Positions 61,001-64,000 of a stretch of 64,000 nucleotides of DNA are shown in pieces (position 1 is the stretch's first letter; each line of letters begins with the position of its first letter). Location: contig WBMZ01004626.1 in NCBI GenBank assembly GCA_013400975.1, forward strand, positions 62,001 through 126,000, given 5' to 3'. Origin of the DNA: Atrichornis clamosus (lineage: Eukaryota > Chordata > Aves > Passeriformes > Menuridae). The position numbers and the translations under genes are program-made. The notes under the pieces are model-generated. The model saw only the letters and a list, made by a program, of their open reading frames with translations, was not told where the DNA came from and ran no database searches.

Positions 61001-64000
61001 TTTTGGGATTTGAGAAAATTAGTCCTGCAGTATTTTTTTCCTGAAGAAAAGGAATATTAGATAAATTAACTTAATTCTTTTGTCCTTTCCTCTTCAATAT
61101 TCTAAAGTCTTGTGTTTAGGAAAAAAAAAATTACTGCTATCCAACTACAATGTGGTATTTCTCATTTTATAGTATTTTAATGCATATTTTTTGTTCTGCA
61201 GAACATTTTCTCAAAAAACAAAGCTAGTTACTTATAGATAAAAATAAATGTTCTATAAAAAGCAACAGAACTAACACACAATTGACTTGTGTGAAAAACC
61301 TTCACATGTGTGATAGGTGGAGGTGTGCATGTGTGTATATTTTTGTATAGGAGCTATTTTTAACATTCTAATTAAGTTACTCCTTAGCATTGGTAGCTGC
61401 AAACTATTTTCAAACTTGTTGGCTGATAAAAATGGAAAAGTGTTCCCTGAAAAGGGTGAAGGTTCAGATCCCTGAGTGCTGGGGTGGTTAAACATATAAG
61501 GGAATTTTAGAACTCTGGGTTTTAAAATTGGTTGTTCCTCTTCATTGTATGTTTTCTAGCTCTTTCATTCAGGCAGTTTTATTGTTTATTACATAGAGAA
61601 TATGGGAATACAACACTTGGCTTTGCAGGAGTGGGATGCACGTGCTCCTGGAGCATCTGGGCTGCGGCTGCCCCTGGCTCAGGCACCTCTGTGTGCCACG
61701 GTCCCAGGGAGCCAAACCTGCATGGAAAGGGAGTGGGAAAAGCAATTGTTATCCCCGCTCAGCTGTCAACAAGCAGAGACACTGACAAATTAAAGGGCTT
61801 GCCCCAAAGAAATTTGTAGAAGAGCTGAAGCTGGAAGCCTGTTTTCCTGAGGCCAGAACTGATGTCTCTGCCGCAGGGATGAGCAGCAACCATCAGGAGC
61901 AGTACAGTGTGTAAATAATTCTTGTATTTGCTTTCTCAGTGAGCTGGAGCTGGAGAAACCTTTCTCCTCAAGTTCCCTGATCTGCATGATTTTCTTGGTC
62001 TGAGATCTTTGGAAAGGGAGAAGGAGTGAAGAAGGGCAGTTAAGCAACTGCATCAGCCATTGGTAGAAATGCTAAGGAGGACAGGAGAATTAATGACCTT
62101 AATAAAGCAACAAAAAGCCTCTACAGGATGAACACAAACACGTCCTGTAGCCAGACTCTAAGAGCTTCTCGTGGATGTCTTCAACATGATGATTGCTGAT
62201 GGAGATAATAGTGACTGTGGGAACCTCCAGCGATGGAGGGGACATTACTGGAGCAGAACTGGTCACTAAACACAAAGGACATGACCTGCTAGAGAAGAGC
62301 TTGGCTGTTTGCACTGACAGTGGGGTGGCCTGAGGCAGGACAGAGCCAGGACATTGGGCTGGGGGTTACTGCAGGTCCTGTCACCGAAAAGGTACAGAGC
62401 CAAATCAGCATGTCTTGGAGATAATACACCAGCCTTGACAGGAGCACTGCTTTTATGAGGCAGTTTTCAGGAAACAGTGCCCACTGATAGGAAAGAGATG
62501 AAAAGTATCATAGAAATTTAGTGCATATAATCAAAACTTTTATTTCCTCATTTTGAAGCTCTGAATTTATGACCAGAGCTGCCAGGAGGAGGACAGCAGC
62601 TCTGCACATGAAGTGACCTTTGCAAACCCGGCTTACAAAGTTTGCCTTTGGAGGGTATGGAAGAAATTCCCCTTTTCCACTCCTTGGAAGGAGGGGAGAT
62701 GTTCTCTCAGTGAAAGCTCCTCCAACTAGTTCCTTTTAAGTTCACTTGTTCTTATTCTAAGAATACCTAGAAATCACTAAAGTGGACATCCAGGATTGCT
62801 TCAAAGGATCATAAACCAGGCCATTTGCAGCACCCTTCCTGACACTGTCTGTAAATGCTGGGTCTTTCCTTCACGTTTCAAGGGCTGTTTTCAGGCTTTG
62901 ACCACTTGCCTTCTGCTCTCTGCCCTTAGCAAAAGCTCATGGAAGGTATAAAAGTACAGGACTGCCTGATACTGTTTGGATTTCAAGAACAAATTCCAGG
63001 TTAAAGCCAACTGCTCCAACATGTCTAGCTTTGAGAAGTCAGAAGTGAATGGAGCTTTTAATAGACTTCTGAAAATTAGGCTTGAGATTCAAACCTGTGA
63101 ATGAGACATCTGATCCATATGAACCAACTGAGTTTTGTCCCTGATTTCCAAAGATTTAGGCTCCTGTCCTTGTTCTTTGCGTTTATGTTCTTATTCCACA
63201 GCCTAATAATCCATCAGGCTTTGAGGCTTTTTATGCACAAGCTTAAATTTGAGAGTATTTGTACTCCAGCTGAAATAATTTTGTTCTGATGGCAGAAACC
63301 TGTCTTTTGAGCAAAGAAGAATGAAAAAGGATGAAAGAAAAGTGTTTTTTGACTTGAAACATTTTAGTACTGACGCTGTTTTTTAGGCCAGCTTCTCAGA
63401 TGAACATACCCACATTGTCTGTCAGTTCTTCAGTAATACATTTAAAACCAATATTTCACCTACATTTGGCAGTGGAATTCTGTTAAATTCCTACACCTTT
63501 TGTAAAAATAGACAGCTGGCCTTAGTGAGGAACCTCTCTTAATTCACAAGAGAGGAAATAGCTAATAAGTTCCCTTTTTCCAGATATAAGAAAATCCACA
63601 TATGGCAACTAGAACTTTAACTCCATTGATCTCAGAACTATTTATTCTTTTAAACAGTGCCAGTGAAGGTCTGGACTCATTATTCCTGAGTTTTCTCTTC
63701 CATAGCTGTGTAAATTGACCCATCCCTTTTGCTCCCAGTGAAACTACACTGACATCCACCAGCTGAGGATCCAGACACACCATTGTGGTGGTCAGCAAAT
63801 ATTACAGTGTTTTCTCTTTGGTTCGATCCAACCAGAAATAAGAGAAAAAGCTGGAGTACCTCCAGTGGCTGTATAGGGATGCAAGGTGCTCAGTTGGCTG
63901 GAGGTGTAACTCCTTCCCTTCCGGCTTTGCAGGGAGCTCCTGTCTCTGCTGTGCTGTGCAAGCCCATGACAGCGACATCTGCAGAGAGAAGGTTTGGGCA
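58093..64000. other. Non-coding DNA without recognised genes
   Basis: No gene is recognised. A GC-richer patch at about 60540-60860 has overlapping frames on both strands. A TATAAAAG word at 62947-62954 lies about 70 bases upstream of an ATG at 63021 that opens a 27-codon frame, treated as a finding. A short inverted repeat (CTGGAG, three bases, CTCCAG) lies near 63852. The window ends in unannotated sequence. Confidence 0.5.

Noticed and set aside
63819..63835. GGTTCGATCC, resembling the tRNA T-loop and internal B box
   Set aside because: No A box or cloverleaf can be formed with the upstream sequence, and only four of five T-stem pairs fit.
1..64000. An undescribed multi-gene system, CRISPR array, prophage or gene cluster
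   Set aside because: The window has vertebrate non-coding character. I found no regular spacer arrays, no runs of adjacent genes and no viral or bacterial coding signatures on either strand.

Overview
The window looks like ordinary nuclear DNA from a bird: a long intron or a stretch between genes, with no protein-coding gene that I can recognise. The best clue to the organism is the 3' end of a CR1 LINE at about 25010-25119. Its closing phrase and degenerate ATTCTGATTCTG tail are typical of CR1 copies in Neoaves, and I recall very similar ones from songbirds. An antisense CR1 3' end (26787-26915) and an internal CR1 piece (39985-40115) agree with this. Interspersed repeats are sparse, the base composition is AT-leaning with scattered GC-rich patches, and CpG is generally depleted, all as expected of avian non-coding DNA. 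The order within birds is an inference, and the chromosome and neighbouring genes cannot be read from this window.

Layout. Positions 1-8489 are unannotated AT-leaning DNA with a G/T-rich tract that has quadruplex potential (2804-2922). A probable eroded CR1 lies at 8490-8640. Positions 8641-20040 hold GC-richer patches near 10.9-11.2, 12.4-13.1 and 18.05-18.18 kb. Positions 20041-21720 read like conserved non-coding DNA, with homeodomain-type and TCF/LEF-type words. A TATA/CArG/MCAT-like cluster and a (CA)13 microsatellite lie at 23.6-23.8 kb. Two CR1 fragments in opposite orientation follow at 25.0 and 26.8 kb. The interval 26.9-36.5 kb is mostly featureless, apart from a palindromic cluster of TAATCC sites (29610-29632). 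A CCAAT plus GC-box patch lies at 36.6-36.8 kb, a ten-copy decanucleotide array at 38.9 kb, a CR1 piece at 40.0 kb, a TAAT/octamer/SOX cluster at 40.54-40.60 kb and a CpG-dense patch at 41.43-41.52 kb. A probable ancient MIR-type SINE sits at 46.66-46.78 kb and a trinucleotide microsatellite at 56.07-56.15 kb. The rest, to 64 kb, is unannotated.

None of the open reading frames has the length, domain content or context of a real gene. The longest (170 codons, minus strand, 50840-51352) lies in a GC-rich patch where several frames are open together. I found no rRNA, tRNA, CRISPR array, viral gene or operon. The window shows no undescribed multi-gene system. The items most worth a second look are possible regulatory clusters, the decanucleotide array with its flanking 13-bp repeats, the ancient SINE and a few splice-acceptor-like sites that could mark unannotated exons.
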